From contig NZ_CP006934.1 of NCBI RefSeq assembly GCF_000565215.1, forward strand, positions 124,001-188,000: a stretch of DNA of 64,000 nucleotides. Direction: 5' to 3'. A program made the position numbers and the translations under genes. This document shows, piece by piece, positions 31,699 to 43,547 of the stretch (position 1 is its first letter; each line of letters begins with the position of its first letter). This stretch comes from Spiroplasma sabaudiense Ar-1343 (GTDB taxonomy: Bacteria > Bacillota_I > Bacilli_A > Mycoplasmatales > Mycoplasmataceae). The notes under the pieces are model-generated. The model searched no databases and was not told where the DNA came from. It saw only the letters and a program-made list of their open reading frames with translations.

Positions 31699-33123
31699 AT
31701 GGCGCAACAATTAAAAAACATAACAAAGAGATCAGATGATTTTTCACAATGATACACAGATGTTGTTAGAAATTCAGGACTAGTTGAGTATGGACCTGCA
31801 AAAGGAACAATGATAATTAAACCTTATGGATTTGCAATTTGAGAGTTATTACAAGAAAGATTTAATAAAGAATTCAAGAAACTAGATGTTGAAAATGTTT
31901 ATTTTCCGTTATTAATTCCAGCATCGCTTTTTAATAAAGAAAAAGAACATATTGAAGGTTTTGCCCCAGAAGTTTTCACTGTTACTAAAATAGGAAATAA
32001 AATTTTGGAAGAAGAACTTTATATTCGTCCAACTAGTGAAGTTTTACTTGCGACACATTTTTCAAAAGAAGTTAAATCCTATCGTGACTTACCGTTGATT
32101 TATAATCAGTGAGTAAATGTTCTTCGTGGAGAAAAAACAACAAGGCCATTTTTGAGAACAAGCGAATTTTTATGACAAGAGGGCCATACTCTTCATGAGT
32201 CTGAACAAGAAGCTGTCAAGATAACTAATGAAATTTTGGGTGTATATCAAAAAGTTGCCAAGGAATTATTTTTGCTACCAGTTATTGCTGGGGAAAAAAC
32301 AGCACACGAAAGATTTGCTGGAGCATCTAAAACAATGACAATTGAAAGTTTAATGAGTGACGGTCATGCTTTGCAATGCGCAACAAGTCATTATTTAGGT
32401 GACAAATTTTCATCAGCTTTTGATATTAAATTTCAGGGTCGTGATTCACAATGACACCTAGGATATTCAACTAGTTGAGGAATTTCAACTAGAATTATCG
32501 GGGCAATTATTATGACCCATTCTGATGATAATGGACTTGTATTGCCAAGTGGAATTGCCCCAATTCAAGTTCAAATTATTGAGGTGAAAGAAACCGAAAA
32601 CGTTACTAATGCATCGCAATTAATGTTAAAAAATCTAAAAAGCAAATTTCGAGTAAAGGTTGATAATTCCGATAAGTCATTTGGTTTCAAAATGAGTGAA
32701 GCTGAAATTAAAGGGATTCCAATTAGAATTGAGGTTGGACCACGAGATTTAGAAAATAATAATGTGGTGATTTCAAGAAGAGATAACCGCGAAAAAGTTA
32801 TCGTACCAATTGAAGATGTTGAAAAAACCATCATTAAAATGATGAGCGAATATGACAAAAATATTTATAATTTAGCACTAGAAAATACTAAAAACCGCAC
32901 TTGAAAAGCAGAAACTATTGAAGAATATATTGCGATTTTGAGCAAAGAACAAGGATTTGTCTTAGTGCCATTTTGTGGAGAAATAAGTTGTGAAGCGGAT
33001 GTTAAAGAAAAAACCCAAACAACTTCTCGTTGTATTCCCAACGATGTTAAGCAAGTTAAGGGTAAGTGTTTTAATTGTGGAAAAGATTCACAATTAAGAG
33101 TCTATTTTGCTCGCTCATACTAA
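31699..33123 (+). CDS. proS: Prolyl-tRNA synthetase, eukaryote/archaea-like type
   Basis: ProS charges tRNA-Pro. The 474-residue length, lack of the bacterial editing insertion, and motifs such as GTMIIKPYGFAIWE, RPTSEVLL and RGEKTTRPFLRTSEF mark the short type-3 enzyme found in Mollicutes, archaea and eukaryotes. The C-terminal part has paired Cys (CGEISCE...CFNCGKD) that resembles the zinc site of this type, and the protein ends in Tyr (VYFARSY), also typical. TGA codons are Trp throughout. The cognate tRNA-Pro lies at 22712. Confidence 0.96.
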
Positions 33124-33133
33124 GGAGAAAAAC

Positions 33134-34063
33134 ATGAAAGAATTTAAATTAACAATGCGTGATAATAAAATTATTCATATGACAACATGAGATGATGTCA
33201 AGAAGCCTGTTGGGGTCCTGCAATTGGTCCACGGTTCTTGTGAAGAAGCATCGCGTTATGATGAATTTGCTAAGTTTTTAAATAAAAATGGCTTTATCGT
33301 TGTTGCAGATGACCACCGTGGTCATGGACACACTGCAAATATCGAAGAAAACGAATTGGGCTGGTTTGCTGATGAAAATGGTTGAGAAATGATCATTGAT
33401 GATTTAAAAGAAGTTAATGACTATATTAAAAAAACCTATCCAAGCCTGCCGGTTTCCATTTTCGGTCACTCAATGGGAAGTTTTATGGTTCGTCACTATT
33501 TGATAAAATTTGGAAACACCGTTAATGCGGCGATTATTTGCGGAACTGCTGAACACAGTGCAATATCACTTAAATTAGGAATTTTACTAGCTTCAAAATA
33601 TCAAAAAAAACATGGAGCAAAAGAAGTTCCTGAAAAAATTTGGAAACTAAGCTATAAGGCTCTAAACAAAAGGTATAGTAAAGATCCAAATGAAACTGGT
33701 TTTGAGTGAATGAATGATAATCCTGAGGAAATTGAGAAATTTATTAATAATCCTCGTGTTGGGCAAAAGTTTAGCAGTAGTGCATTTAAAGATATGTTTA
33801 CGGGATTACTTTTTATTAGAAAGAAATCAAACTATACCAAAACTCCCAAAAATTTACCGCTATTTTTTATTGCTGGTTTAGATGATCCAGTGGGACAATA
33901 TGGTAAGTCAGTTTATAAGGTTAGAAATAAATACAAAAAATCCAAATATAAAACAGCTCTAAAGTTATATCCAAAACTTAGACACGAGATTCTTTTAGAG
34001 AAAGAAGAATATCGCCAAATCGTTAGTGAAGATATTCTAAAATTTTTAAATTCAAGTTTATAA
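33134..34063 (+). CDS. Alpha/beta hydrolase, monoacylglycerol-lipase-like
   Basis: A 309-residue serine hydrolase of the Hydrolase_4 (lysophospholipase/monoacylglycerol lipase) group. The oxyanion motif is QLVHGSCEEASRY, the nucleophile elbow FGHSMGSF (Ser about residue 116), the acid probably Asp in AGLDDPVG and the base His in KLRHEIL. Between the elbow and acid is a basic lid region of about 100 residues. It has no signal peptide. A role in releasing fatty acids or processing host lipids is a family-level guess. RBS TAAGGAG follows the proS stop. Confidence 0.87.
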
Positions 34064-34120
34064 AAAAGCTTTAAAAGTAGTGTAATTTTTATTATATAAT
34101 TGCCAATAAGGAGTTTTTTT

Positions 34121-34561
34121 ATGAAAGAAAAATATTATAAAATTGCAAGAGGTTTCAACCTTGCATATATTATTATTACATCTGTTTCATTAATCATTTT
34201 AGCAATTATTTTTATTACATCTTTAGTTTTAAGTCCTGTCAATATTTCAGAATACAATTTGATGGCTTTGATCATTCAAGTTTCTTCGCTAATTGGGATT
34301 GCAATTTTGTTAATTATTCCAATCATTGGAGAAGTTATTATTAAAAGACAAATTAAAAATAGCGACGATAAACCACATACAACTTTAGCGTTCTTTATGA
34401 TTTTCTTTATTCCGTTATTTGGTTTTTTTTCAGGACTTATGATCTTAATTGCGGATACTAATAATAACATTGAAAACAATTCCCCTAAAAAAGAAAAATA
34501 CAAAAATAGCGAACCTAAAAAATCTAAAAAGGAATCAGATTTTGTAGACTTAGTAATGTAA
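34121..34561 (+). CDS. Small membrane protein, paralogue of 11705-12157
   Basis: ATG 34121 follows ATAAGGAG and gives 146 residues. Three predicted membrane helices lie at about residues 12-38, 48-72 and 88-112. A polar tail rich in Lys, Ser and Glu ends DFVDLVM. Layout, the first-loop serine-rich segment, and the third helix (FMIFFIPLFGFFSGLMILIAD) match the protein at 11705, which has the same ILVAD/ILIAD end. TATAAT at 34095-34100 is its likely promoter. Function unknown. Confidence 0.75.
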   Translation: MKEKYYKIARGFNLAYIIITSVSLIILAIIFITSLVLSPVNISEYNLMALIIQVSSLIGIAILLIIPIIGEVIIKRQIKNSDDKPHTTLAFFMIFFIPLFGFFSGLMILIADTNNNIENNSPKKEKYKNSEPKKSKKESDFVDLVM

Positions 34562-34576
34562 TTTAATATTTCAATT

Positions 34577-34608
34577 AAAGCGCTTCTAATTAAAGGAAGT
34601 GCTTTTTT
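34577..34608 (+). terminator. Terminator
   Basis: A 10-base stem (AAAGCGCTTC at 34577-34586 with GAAGTGCTTT at 34596-34605, one G-U pair) is followed by T residues. Confidence 0.78.
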
Positions 34609-34804
34609 ATTTTAAGGAATTCCAGAAAATCGCACAAAAAATGTTAATATTTAACTCGTATGAAATTATTAATATTTTAGAAACTAATATTTTAATTAAC
34701 TAAGTTATATTCTCAATCGCTCAGCAAATCGTAGTAAAATTCAATTTATTTTGAATAATTTTTGTTTATTTTCACATTAACTATTTATAAGAAAATAAAT
34801 AAGT

Positions 34805-34832
34805 TATAATTAAATTGTATTCGGTTAACCGA
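34805..34832 (+). promoter_or_regulatory. Promoter with palindromic operator candidate
   Basis: In the gene-free stretch 34609-34888, a TATAAT (34805-34810) is followed ten bases later by the perfect 12-base palindrome TCGGTTAACCGA (34821-34832). The palindrome would overlap or follow the transcription start, a typical place for a repressor site. It stands out in GC content from its surroundings. No terminator-like T tract follows. Confidence 0.5.
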
Positions 34833-34888
34833 TTTAAGGTAAAAATTATCAGCATTTAAATACAAATAGAATCACGGGAGGTTTTTTT

Positions 34889-35467
34889 ATGGAAAATCTA
34901 AAGAAAGGTGATTTTGTTCTTGTTCATGCGTATAAACATAACGGAAGCGTCTATCGATCTTGAGAAAGGTCTATTGTTTTTGAGAACAACAGCGACAACC
35001 TAATTTTAATTAATGAAGAAGTTGTTGTTACAGAATTAAACGGAAGAAAATGAAAGACAAATGAGCCCGCAATTTGATTTTTTTCAAAAAAAGATTGATA
35101 TAATGTTATTTGTATGTTTAAAGAATGGGGCATAAATTACTACTGTAATATGGCATCACCATATATAATCGAAGACAAAACAATAAAGTATGTAGATTAT
35201 GATTTAGATATTAAAGTTTTCAATGATAATAGTTTTAGAATTTTAGACTTAAAAGATTTTAATCGCAATCGCATCAATTTTAGTTATTCTCAAGAGATAA
35301 TTAATCGAATTTGATCTGAAATAGAAACTTTGAAAGAAAAAATTAGACAAAAAGAAGGTTGTTTCAACCACGACTTAGTTAAAAGCCACTGAAAAGAGTT
35401 TGTAGAACAAATTAAACCAAAAATTGTAAAATTGGAAACAGAAACAGAAACAGAAATAGGAGAATAG
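34889..35467 (+). CDS. DUF402 family protein, probable nucleoside di/triphosphatase
   Basis: A 192-residue member of DUF402, whose studied Staphylococcus relative hydrolyses nucleoside tri- and diphosphates. The family core is visible: [38 protein letters not shown] and FRILDLKDF, giving the Asp/Glu cluster that binds metal. A charged C-terminal helix ends in repeated Glu-Thr. The RBS GGGAGG is strong. lepA begins four bases after the TAG, so they share a transcript. TGA codons are Trp. Confidence 0.85.
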
Positions 35468-35471
35468 TCTA

Positions 35472-37274
35472 ATGGACAAATCAAAAATTAGAAATTTTAG
35501 TATAATTGCCCATATTGATCACGGAAAATCAACTTTAGCTGATCGAATCTTAGAAATGACTCACACCGTTGAAAAGCGCGATATGCAAGCCCAGCTATTA
35601 GATTCGATGGACATTGAGCGTGAACGCGGAATTACAATAAAATTGAACTCTGTCCAACTAAAATATAAATCAAAAAGTGGTGAAGAATATATCTTTCATT
35701 TAATTGACACCCCAGGTCATGTTGATTTTACATATGAAGTTTCTCGAAGTTTGGCTGCGTGTGAGGGTGCTATTTTAGTCGTCGATGCCAGTCAGGGAGT
35801 TGAGGCCCAAACTCTAGCAAATGTTTATTTGGCTCTTGATAATGATTTGGAAATAATCCCAGTAATAAATAAAGTTGATTTACCAGCAGCAGATGTTGAG
35901 CGAGTGAAATCTGAAATTGAAAATCTAATTGGTTTAGACACAACAGAAGCACCACTGATTTCTGCAAAAACAGGTTTAAATGTTGAAGATGTTCTAGAGG
36001 CAATTGTAAATAAAATTCCTCCCCCAAAAGGAGCAGACGATTCCCAACCGCTAAGAGCTCTAGTTTTTGATTCTTACTATGACAAGTATCGAGGAGTTAT
36101 GGTTTCAGTAAGGATAAAAGAAGGAACTGTTAAAGTCGGTCAAAAAATTAAAATGATGGCATCGCAGGCGGTTTATGAAGTTACAGAGTTGGGAATTAAA
36201 AACCCCTTAGAAGTAAAACGAGATTCACTTGAAGCAGGGGAAGTTGGGTGAATTGCTGCTAGCATCAAAAATATTAAAGATATTCATGTTGGTGATACAA
36301 TTACAACAGAAAAAAATGGAGCTACAGAATCATTACCAGGTTACAAAAAAATGAACCCCACTGTTTATTGTGGAATTTATACAGTAGATAATGCCAGATA
36401 TAAGGATTTAAAAGATGCTTTAGAGAAAGTTAATTTAAGTGATGCAGCATTAGTTTATGAACCAGAGTCTTCACAATCGCTTGGATTTGGTTTTCGCTGT
36501 GGATTTTTGGGGTTATTGCATATGGATGTGATTCAAGAGCGTTTGGAGCGCGAATACGATCTCACATTAATCGCCACTGCCCCATCAGTTATTTACAAAG
36601 TATTTTTAACAAATAAAGAAATGATTGAAATTGATAACCCGGCAAATTTACCCGATGTTCAAAAGATTGACCACATTGAAGAACCGTTTGTGAATGTGAA
36701 AATCATGACTCCAGAAAAATTTTTAGGGGACTTAATGGAATTATGTCAGAACAAGCGAGGCATTTACAAAAACTTAGAATATATTGATGATACTCGTCGA
36801 ACCCTAACATATGATATGCCTTTAAATGAAATTATCTTTGATTTTTTTAATAAATTGAAATCAATTTCTAAAGGATATGCATCTTTTGATTATGACCTTA
36901 TTGGTTATCAAACTAGCAAACTTGTTAAGATGGATATTTTACTTAATGGAGAAGTTGTAGACGCCCTAAGTTTAATTGTTCATAAAGACTTCGCTTATGC
37001 AAGAGGAAAAGTCTTGACAGAAAAACTAAAAGAAATTATCCCGCGACAAAATTTTGAGGTTCCAATTCAGGCCGCTATTGGTAGCAAAGTGATTTCTCGT
37101 GAAACAATAAAAGCAATGCGAAAAAATGTTTTAGCCAAATGTTATGGTGGGGACATTTCAAGAAAGAAAAAACTTTTAGAGAAACAAAAAGAGGGTAAGA
37201 AACGAATGAAATCAATTGGTTCTGTTGAAGTACCACAAGAAGCATTTATTGCAGTATTAAAACTAGATGATTAA
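35472..37274 (+). CDS. lepA: Elongation factor 4 (LepA)
   Basis: LepA is a ribosomal GTPase that acts on stalled or back-translocating ribosomes. G1 is [10 protein letters not shown]2 lies in ERERGITI, G3 is DTPGHVDF and G4 NKVDLP. Domains II-V and the LepA-specific C-terminal domain (with [18 protein letters not shown] and [16 protein letters not shown]) are complete. The 600-residue length is typical. TGA at 36249 is Trp. It follows the DUF402 gene closely and ends with a terminator at 37284. Confidence 0.97.
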
Positions 37275-37283
37275 TAACGCTTT

Positions 37284-37318
37284 AAAAATAATAATTCGAA
37301 CAGGATTATTATTTTTTA
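37284..37318 (+). terminator. Terminator after lepA
   Basis: A 12-base AT stem (AAAAATAATAAT with its complement) and a nine-base loop are followed by T residues. Confidence 0.65.
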
Positions 37319-37425
37319 TTTATTAAGTTCACAGCTTTGATAACTTGCAATTTTAAACCCGCTATTTAATGGTAATATAGTAAATATTTGATTATAATTA
37401 AAAATATAACAAAATGGAGGACGAT

Positions 37426-38310
37426 ATGAAAAAACTAATTTATTTAAATTTAATAAGTTTATTTTTAGCTGTTTTTTCAATGGCTTTTATTGCGCCGTTT
37501 ATGTATTTTAGCAAGACAATCGATGGGAAAATTTTAATTTTTACAAAAAATGTATACACTCTGTCAGAAATCGGTTTAGGACTAACTTTTTTTGCATTTG
37601 GAATTGGTGCTCTATTTGCCAAAAACCGAATTCTCAAAGTAATTGCGTTAAGCCTATCAATATTTACTTGTTTGGTGTTCGTTTTTATAGCTGGTTATGG
37701 AATGTCGGGTTTGTTTGCAATTGAAAAAATTCATGTTTTTAAAATAATAATACCAGTCTTTTTTATCTCGCTATTTTTTATTGGACTGTTGTTTTCTCAA
37801 ACCCCAAATCACTTGCAAAATCTGGTTTTACAAAATAAAAGTGAAGAAGCCACTGATCAAATAACTGACGTCTTGGTCAAAGACGATTTGAAGATTAAAA
37901 TTTCAAAGCTAAAAACCAATTTATCTAAACCATCTTTTGAAATTTTGCAAGAAATAGATTCGACAGGGAGTTTTTCGGGAATAGATATTCAAAAAATTAT
38001 TGGAATAGATGAAAACATCGGTGAATCAAATGATGAAAGTTCAAAAGGGCCTGAAGATTTAAAAATCATTAATCCAAATTCTGAAAATTTTGTTAAAAAA
38101 AATTCACAATCTCCTGAAAAAATTAGTGATTCTGATGGTAAAGACAGCAATAAAAATAAAAAAATTATTCAAGAACATAATTATGATTTTATTGATTTAA
38201 CAGAATTATCTTTTGAAAAAAATAAGGAAAAAGACGATTTTGAAATTATCACTCCAAGGAGACTAGACGGTAAGAATGAAACAGAATTAAAAAAGGACTT
38301 AAATGAGTAA
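37426..38310 (+). CDS. Membrane protein with acidic C-terminal tail
   Basis: A 294-residue protein: four predicted helices in the first 130 residues (about 5-28, 42-60, 65-90, 102-128), then a 165-residue hydrophilic tail rich in Ser, Asn, Asp, Glu and Lys, probably disordered. ATG 37426 follows TGGAGG; an earlier in-frame ATG at 37414 lacks a site. No family recognised. Its last eight bases overlap the next gene, so the two membrane proteins are translationally coupled. First gene of a five-gene cluster to 41627. Confidence 0.7.
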   Translation: MKKLIYLNLISLFLAVFSMAFIAPFMYFSKTIDGKILIFTKNVYTLSEIGLGLTFFAFGIGALFAKNRILKVIALSLSIFTCLVFVFIAGYGMSGLFAIEKIHVFKIIIPVFFISLFFIGLLFSQTPNHLQNLVLQNKSEEATDQITDVLVKDDLKIKISKLKTNLSKPSFEILQEIDSTGSFSGIDIQKIIGIDENIGESNDESSKGPEDLKIINPNSENFVKKNSQSPEKISDSDGKDSNKNKKIIQEHNYDFIDLTELSFEKNKEKDDFEIITPRRLDGKNETELKKDLNE

Positions 38311-39046
38311 AAAGATTAAAGTTTTAAATAATGAATTCAGTAAAGAAACCAATCCGTTACATCCAGGAGCTGTCTCTTTTAGTTTTTTTCTAAGAATTAC
38401 AGCTTTTTTCATTTGCATGACTTATTTTGTTGTCTTGTTAATTGTATTAATTAGCGATGTTTTGACGAAAGATATTATAATTTTTTTATATTATTACTTT
38501 TTAGAATTAATTGGTTTAGCAACCGATAACATTTCCTATAATGTTTATTTAATATGTTGACAAGTTATATTTCCAATATTATTCGCCTTATCTCTGGGAT
38601 TACTATATTTATTGCCAATTATCATTTCCAAATCTCGTGGCTTTAGAATTTTTATTGGAATTTCATCAATGATTTTAGCAATTTCACTCCTAACCATAAC
38701 TATATTATTTGTTGAATTTAAAGATCTTTGAAATGATATTGAATTTGAAAATTCTAGCACGGCGATTTTAAGAGATTCAATTGTTGGGAATCTTAAATAC
38801 AATTCATTTTTAATTATTTTTCTATTAGCTGCAAACTCAAGCATTATCGCGATAAGCATTTTTTTATTTATTGAGGCAAGCCTGGCTAAAAAAGGCTTAG
38901 TAGATTTAAAAGTTTTAACTTTTAACAAATTTAAGAACAGACATCTAATTATAAAGTTTCTCGAAGGTGATGAAACGTTTGTGGAAAACAAAAATCCCAA
39001 AAAAACAAAGCCCCGAAGCGAGGATTCTGAAAATGACTTGAATTAA
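38303..39046 (+). CDS. Membrane protein of unknown function
   Basis: A 247-residue protein with about four predicted helices (about 28-55, 88-108, 116-138 and 175-198) and charged ends; the C-terminus is Lys/Glu-rich. TGA codons at 38558 and 38729 are Trp. It overlaps the gene before by 8 bases and the metallopeptidase gene after by 14 bases, implying coupled synthesis. No recognised family. Confidence 0.7.
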
Positions 39047-39719
39047 AAAGAAATTACAGTATCAAGGCAATTTAGTTGAGTATAATTTAAGAATTGCAGA
39101 TCAAAAAAATATAATCTTAAAAGTTAAAGAGGGCAATATTTTTGTATCTGCACCCCATAGAGCAGCTGATTGGGAAATCAATAATTTGATTTACAAAAAT
39201 TTAAAAAAAATTCAAGCAGTACAATCAACTTTTACAACTATACAAAAAATATCATTTAAAAACGATGATAGTTTTGTAAAGATTTTTGATAAAAAAATTA
39301 AACTTCACATTACTGAAGAAAACATTCATACGACGGCAAAACCCGAAGGAATCTTTATGAAAAATTACCAAAATCATGAAAATCAAACACAAAAGTTGTA
39401 TGCTTTTTTGGGAAAGTATTATTATAACTGATTTGAAAAACGATTAAGCCATTGAGCAGAAATTATGAATTTGACTTATAAAAATCTCTCAATGCAAAAT
39501 ATGAAAACCCGTTGAGGGGTTTGTTACCCAGAAAGAGAAAAAATAGTTTTAAATACGAAACTAATTCATTTTTTACCAGATGTAATAGATTATGTCATTG
39601 TACACGAATTAAGTCATTTGGTTCACAAAAACCACTCTAAAGATTTTTGGTGAAATGTCGAAAAATTTTTACCAAACTATAAAGATAAGGCACTAGTATT
39701 AAAACAATCAGGAATTTAA
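39033..39719 (+). CDS. YgjP/DUF45-type zinc metallopeptidase
   Basis: A 228-residue member of the YgjP-like (WLM-related, M48-like) family. The zinc motif is VIVHELSHLVHKNHSKDFW: the two His of HELSH, with a third ligand in the downstream H. The preceding MKTRWGVCYPEREKIVLN segment is the family's conserved strand-turn. Members are called metal-dependent hydrolases and the natural substrate is not settled. It starts inside the preceding membrane-protein gene. TGA codons are Trp. Confidence 0.88.
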
Positions 39720-39778
39720 AAGATAAATTTGTTTAAATTTTTTTTAAAGTTTATAATATTAGGAAATGAGGTGTTAAA

Positions 39779-40774
39779 ATGGGATGGAAAAATAACTATA
39801 AAAAAGCCTTTAAAAATAAGTTAAAAAATAGCAAATCTGTCAATATTAGTTATTTTGAGCCGCTCCCATACTTCATATTGTGAGAGCGCGAGCACAAACA
39901 AGTTAACGAGTGAAACGAAGAGACTTTAATGCGAGAAATTAAACTCTATCAAACCAAAATCTTAAGTTTTAAAACAATTCATCAAATTCCAGAGGAATTT
40001 AATGAACAAGTTGAAGTTAAATTTATGGAAGATGAAATCGTGGAGAAATTCACAGGCCTGCCAGCTATTTCTAATTTCCAAGCAACTTACAATTATTTTT
40101 TAAAAAAAATGGGCAAATATAAGGCTTTAGTAATGTTGTTTAGTATTACAAAGTTTACTTATTACACCACTTCTAAATTTTGACAAATTTATATGAATAG
40201 TTTTTCAAGTTATGATGTAGAAAAAACAAATTTTAAGAGAATATTTTTAGTAATGCGTCGGACAAGTTTTGAGTCTATTGAAAATCTTTTAAAAAAGTTA
40301 ATTATTTTAGTTGGTAAAAATGAAATAGATCAATACCGCCACCATATGTTAATTGAGGAAATTATTGAAGGGGGAGAAGACCTAACCTTTCACTGAGCAA
40401 GAATGCTTGAGCAAATAATTGAATCTAGTTTTGAAAGTATTAGTTTTGAAAGTAGATATGGAAAACCCTACGAAGGCTATTCCCAGGATGAAACCCTTGA
40501 TAGCCCCTTTGGAGACCCAGATCAAGACAACTTTGATAAATTCTTTGAACAAACTCACACCTTGGTTATCAATGATGAAGTCAATGAAGCATTTAATTTT
40601 TTTGGTTTAACTAAAATGACTGAACCCAGTGATTTTAAAAAAACTTATCGCCATTTTGCAAAAAAATTTCACCCGGATGTCAATTCAAATGAATCATCGG
40701 CTTCAGAAATGAAGAAAATCAACATTTATAAACAAATTATTGAAGATTACTTTGATAGATATAATATAACATAA
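39779..40774 (+). CDS. Protein with C-terminal J domain
   Basis: A 331-residue protein with its J domain at the C-terminus (about 268-331): EAFNFFGLTKMTEPSDFKK then YRHFAKKFHPDVN, with the essential HPD that stimulates DnaK ATPase. The first 260 residues are unlike DnaJ: no Gly/Phe region and no zinc repeats; they are mixed helical with an acidic loop around residues 220-262. It is therefore a specialised co-chaperone rather than DnaJ. ATG 39779 follows TGAGGTG. TGA codons at 39881, 39911, 40181 and 40394 are Trp. Confidence 0.85.
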
Positions 40775-40790
40775 TTGAAAGGAAGCAATC

Positions 40791-41627
40791 ATGGATAAAC
40801 GAACTTGAAAAGACTATGAAAAAATAGTTGAGAAAATAATGGATGAGGAGATGTTGTTACTAAAACTTTCTCCTGAGTTTTATGAATTTCCAATAACAAA
40901 AAGTATTATCAAATTTTGGCAAAAAACTCCAGATGTCTTTAAGTTCCAAAAATTTCTAGAGAAGAAAATGACCGAACTAAGTCAAGAAGCAGACTCAGAA
41001 GTTGAAGATTTAGACGATTTCAGTGAAATTATTTTTATACGAATAATGGCTCTAACTACAACTATGACCGTGGTAATCAAAAATTTTAATCAAAAAACAG
41101 ATCTTTTTTGAAAGAAAAGATTTAAGGAAATTAACAATGCAGATCATAATTTTTTAATTCATTTAGTGCCAAGAATTGTTGGAAACCATTATCTACAAAA
41201 TTTTGAATTTGAAATAAGAAATTTAATAATTCCTGAGAGTTTAAGCAGTTTTGGGAATAGAGTTTTAAATCGAATTACCAAAATTTCTCAAGAAGACAAT
41301 ATTGAAAACTTTTTTGAACAACTTTATGAATTGCAAGAGTCATTTGAAGACATGTTAGAAAGCGTCAGCCAAACAGAAGTTGATATTTCAGATCAAGAAT
41401 TAAATGAAGCAGGTTTATTTTTTAACTGAAGTATGTATGTAGAGGCTAGTTTATATTTTCTGCTGCTTATCCACGAAAATCTTCTAGCAATTGAAGAAGA
41501 AAATACAAAACTTTTAATTCAAGAAGAAAAGTATCATATGATTAATAGAGAAGAAAAGATTAGTGAATTAAAGTTTATCAACAACGAAATGAATTATAAT
41601 GAAGATTATAGTAAATTAAAAAATTAG
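40791..41627 (+). CDS. Hypothetical acidic helical protein
   Basis: A 278-residue acidic protein, predicted mostly helical and soluble, with Glu-rich stretches (around residues 60-85, 165-205 and 235-270). No recognised motif. ATG 40791 follows AAAGGAAG and lies 16 bases after the J-domain gene, so it may be a partner of that co-chaperone. TGA codons at 40806, 41109 and 41427 are Trp. Last gene of the cluster before typA. Confidence 0.7.
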
Positions 41628-41705
41628 ACCACTTTTACACAATTTTTTTGCTATTTATGCCGCAAATTGGTATCATTAATCTTGTGTATTATTAGGAGAA
41701 GAAAA

Positions 41706-43532
41706 ATGTCAAATCAAAAAATTATTAATATTGCCGTGATTGCCCACGTTGATGCAGGAAAATCTACACTTGTAGACGCTTTTTTGTCACAATCGGGAGT
41801 ATTTCGCGCAAACGAAGAAGTTAAAGAACAAGTAATGGATAGTAATGATCAAGAAAGAGAACGTGGAATCACAATTTATTCAAAAAATTGCGCCATCGAA
41901 TATAAAGGAATCAAAATTAATATCGTAGATACTCCGGGCCATGCTGATTTTTCATCAGAGGTTGAGAGAATTATGAAAACTGTTGATACAGTAATCCTTT
42001 TGGTTGATTCATCAGAGGGACCAATGCCTCAAACTCGTTTTGTATTATCAAAAGCTTTAGATTTAGGATTAAAACCAATTTTGTTAATCAATAAAATTGA
42101 TAAAAAAGATCAAAGAGCCCTTGAAGTTGTCGACGAAGTATTAGAACTGTTTATGGAACTGAATGCAAACGATGAACAACTAGAGTTTAAAACTTTATTT
42201 GGAATTGCTAAACGTGGAATTGCACAAAAAACAATTGACGAAGAGGGCAAAGACTTATCACCGCTATTTGATACAATTATCGATCAAGTTGGAACCTACC
42301 CAGAAGATTTAATAAATAACACAACAAGAATGCAAGTATCATCTCTTGCATATGATTCTTTTATTGGTCGTTTGGGAATTGGAAGAATTTTTGAGGGTAC
42401 TTTAAAAGAGGGTCAAACGATTTCAAACTCTCGAAATGACGGAACTGTGACAAAAGGTAAAATTGGTGGAATTTTTGTGTATCAAGGATTAAATCGTGTT
42501 GCTGTTAAAGAAGCTGTTGCTGGAGACATTGTTGTAATTTCAGGTTTAAGTGATGTTTCAATTGGAGACACAATTTGTGATCAAAACGATGTAAGACCAA
42601 TGCCAACAATTACAATTGAAGAACCAACAATGAGTATGAACATTTTGGTAAATACCTCACCATTTGCTGGCCGTGTTGGAAAGTTTGTTACAACAAGAAA
42701 TATTAAAGAACGTTTAGATAAAGAGCTTGAAGTAAACGTTGGATTGAAAGTTGAAAAACTATCAGATTCATCAGCTGATGGTTTTAAAGTTCTTGGTCGT
42801 GGAGAGTTGCACTTATCGGTTTTAATTGAATCAATGCGTCGTGAAGGGTTTGAACTTGGAGTTTCAAAACCAGAAGTTGTTATGCACAAAAATGATGCAG
42901 GAGAACTTTTAGAACCAATGGAAAAAGTAATTATTAGTGTGCCAACAGAATACTCTGGAACAGTAATTAATAAATTAAATCTAAGAAAAGGTCTAATGAT
43001 GGACATGGACTCAGATGGAATTCGTGATAAAGTTATTTACAATGTCCCAATGCGTGGATTAATTGGATTCAGAAGTGAATTCACCAACGATACCCACGGT
43101 GAGGGAATAATGGTTAGAAGCGCAAATGGCTTTGAAGCTTATAAAGGCAAAATTGACGGCCGCGCAAATGGGGTTTTAGTTTCAATGGCCAATGGAGTAA
43201 CACTACCTTATGCACTAGCAAACTTAGAAGATCGTGGGAAATTATTTGTTGGTCCGCAGACTGAAGTATATGAAGGAATGATCGTAGGACTACATTCTCG
43301 AAATAATGATTTGGATGTTAACCCAACAACAGGAAAAAAATTAACAAACACTCGTTCTTCAGGAACTGATGAGTCAAGTCGTCTAACACCGTTTACAAAA
43401 TTTTCTTTAGAAGAGTCACTTGAGTTTATTGAGTGAGATGAGTTGGTTGAGGTAACACCAAACGACATTAGATTGCGTAAAAAATGATTAACAATCAATG
43501 ATCGTAAACTACATCGAAATGATAAATTTTAA
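41706..43532 (+). CDS. typA: GTPase TypA/BipA
   Basis: TypA is a ribosome-associated GTPase involved in 50S assembly and stress. G1 is AHVDAGKSTL, G2 lies in ERERGITI, G3 is DTPGHADF and G4 NKIDK. Domains II, III and V and the TypA C-terminal domain (with LEDRGKLFVGPQTEVYEGMI) are complete. The 608-residue length is typical. ATG 41706 follows TTAGGAGAAG; an earlier in-frame start is rejected for lack of family match. TGA codons at 43434 and 43485 are Trp. Confidence 0.96.
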
Positions 43533-43547
43533 ACTTATTTAAATTTT

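Noticed and set aside
42581-43006. 141-codon minus-strand frame inside typA
   Set aside because: Antisense shadow of a conserved GTPase gene, with no initiation signals.
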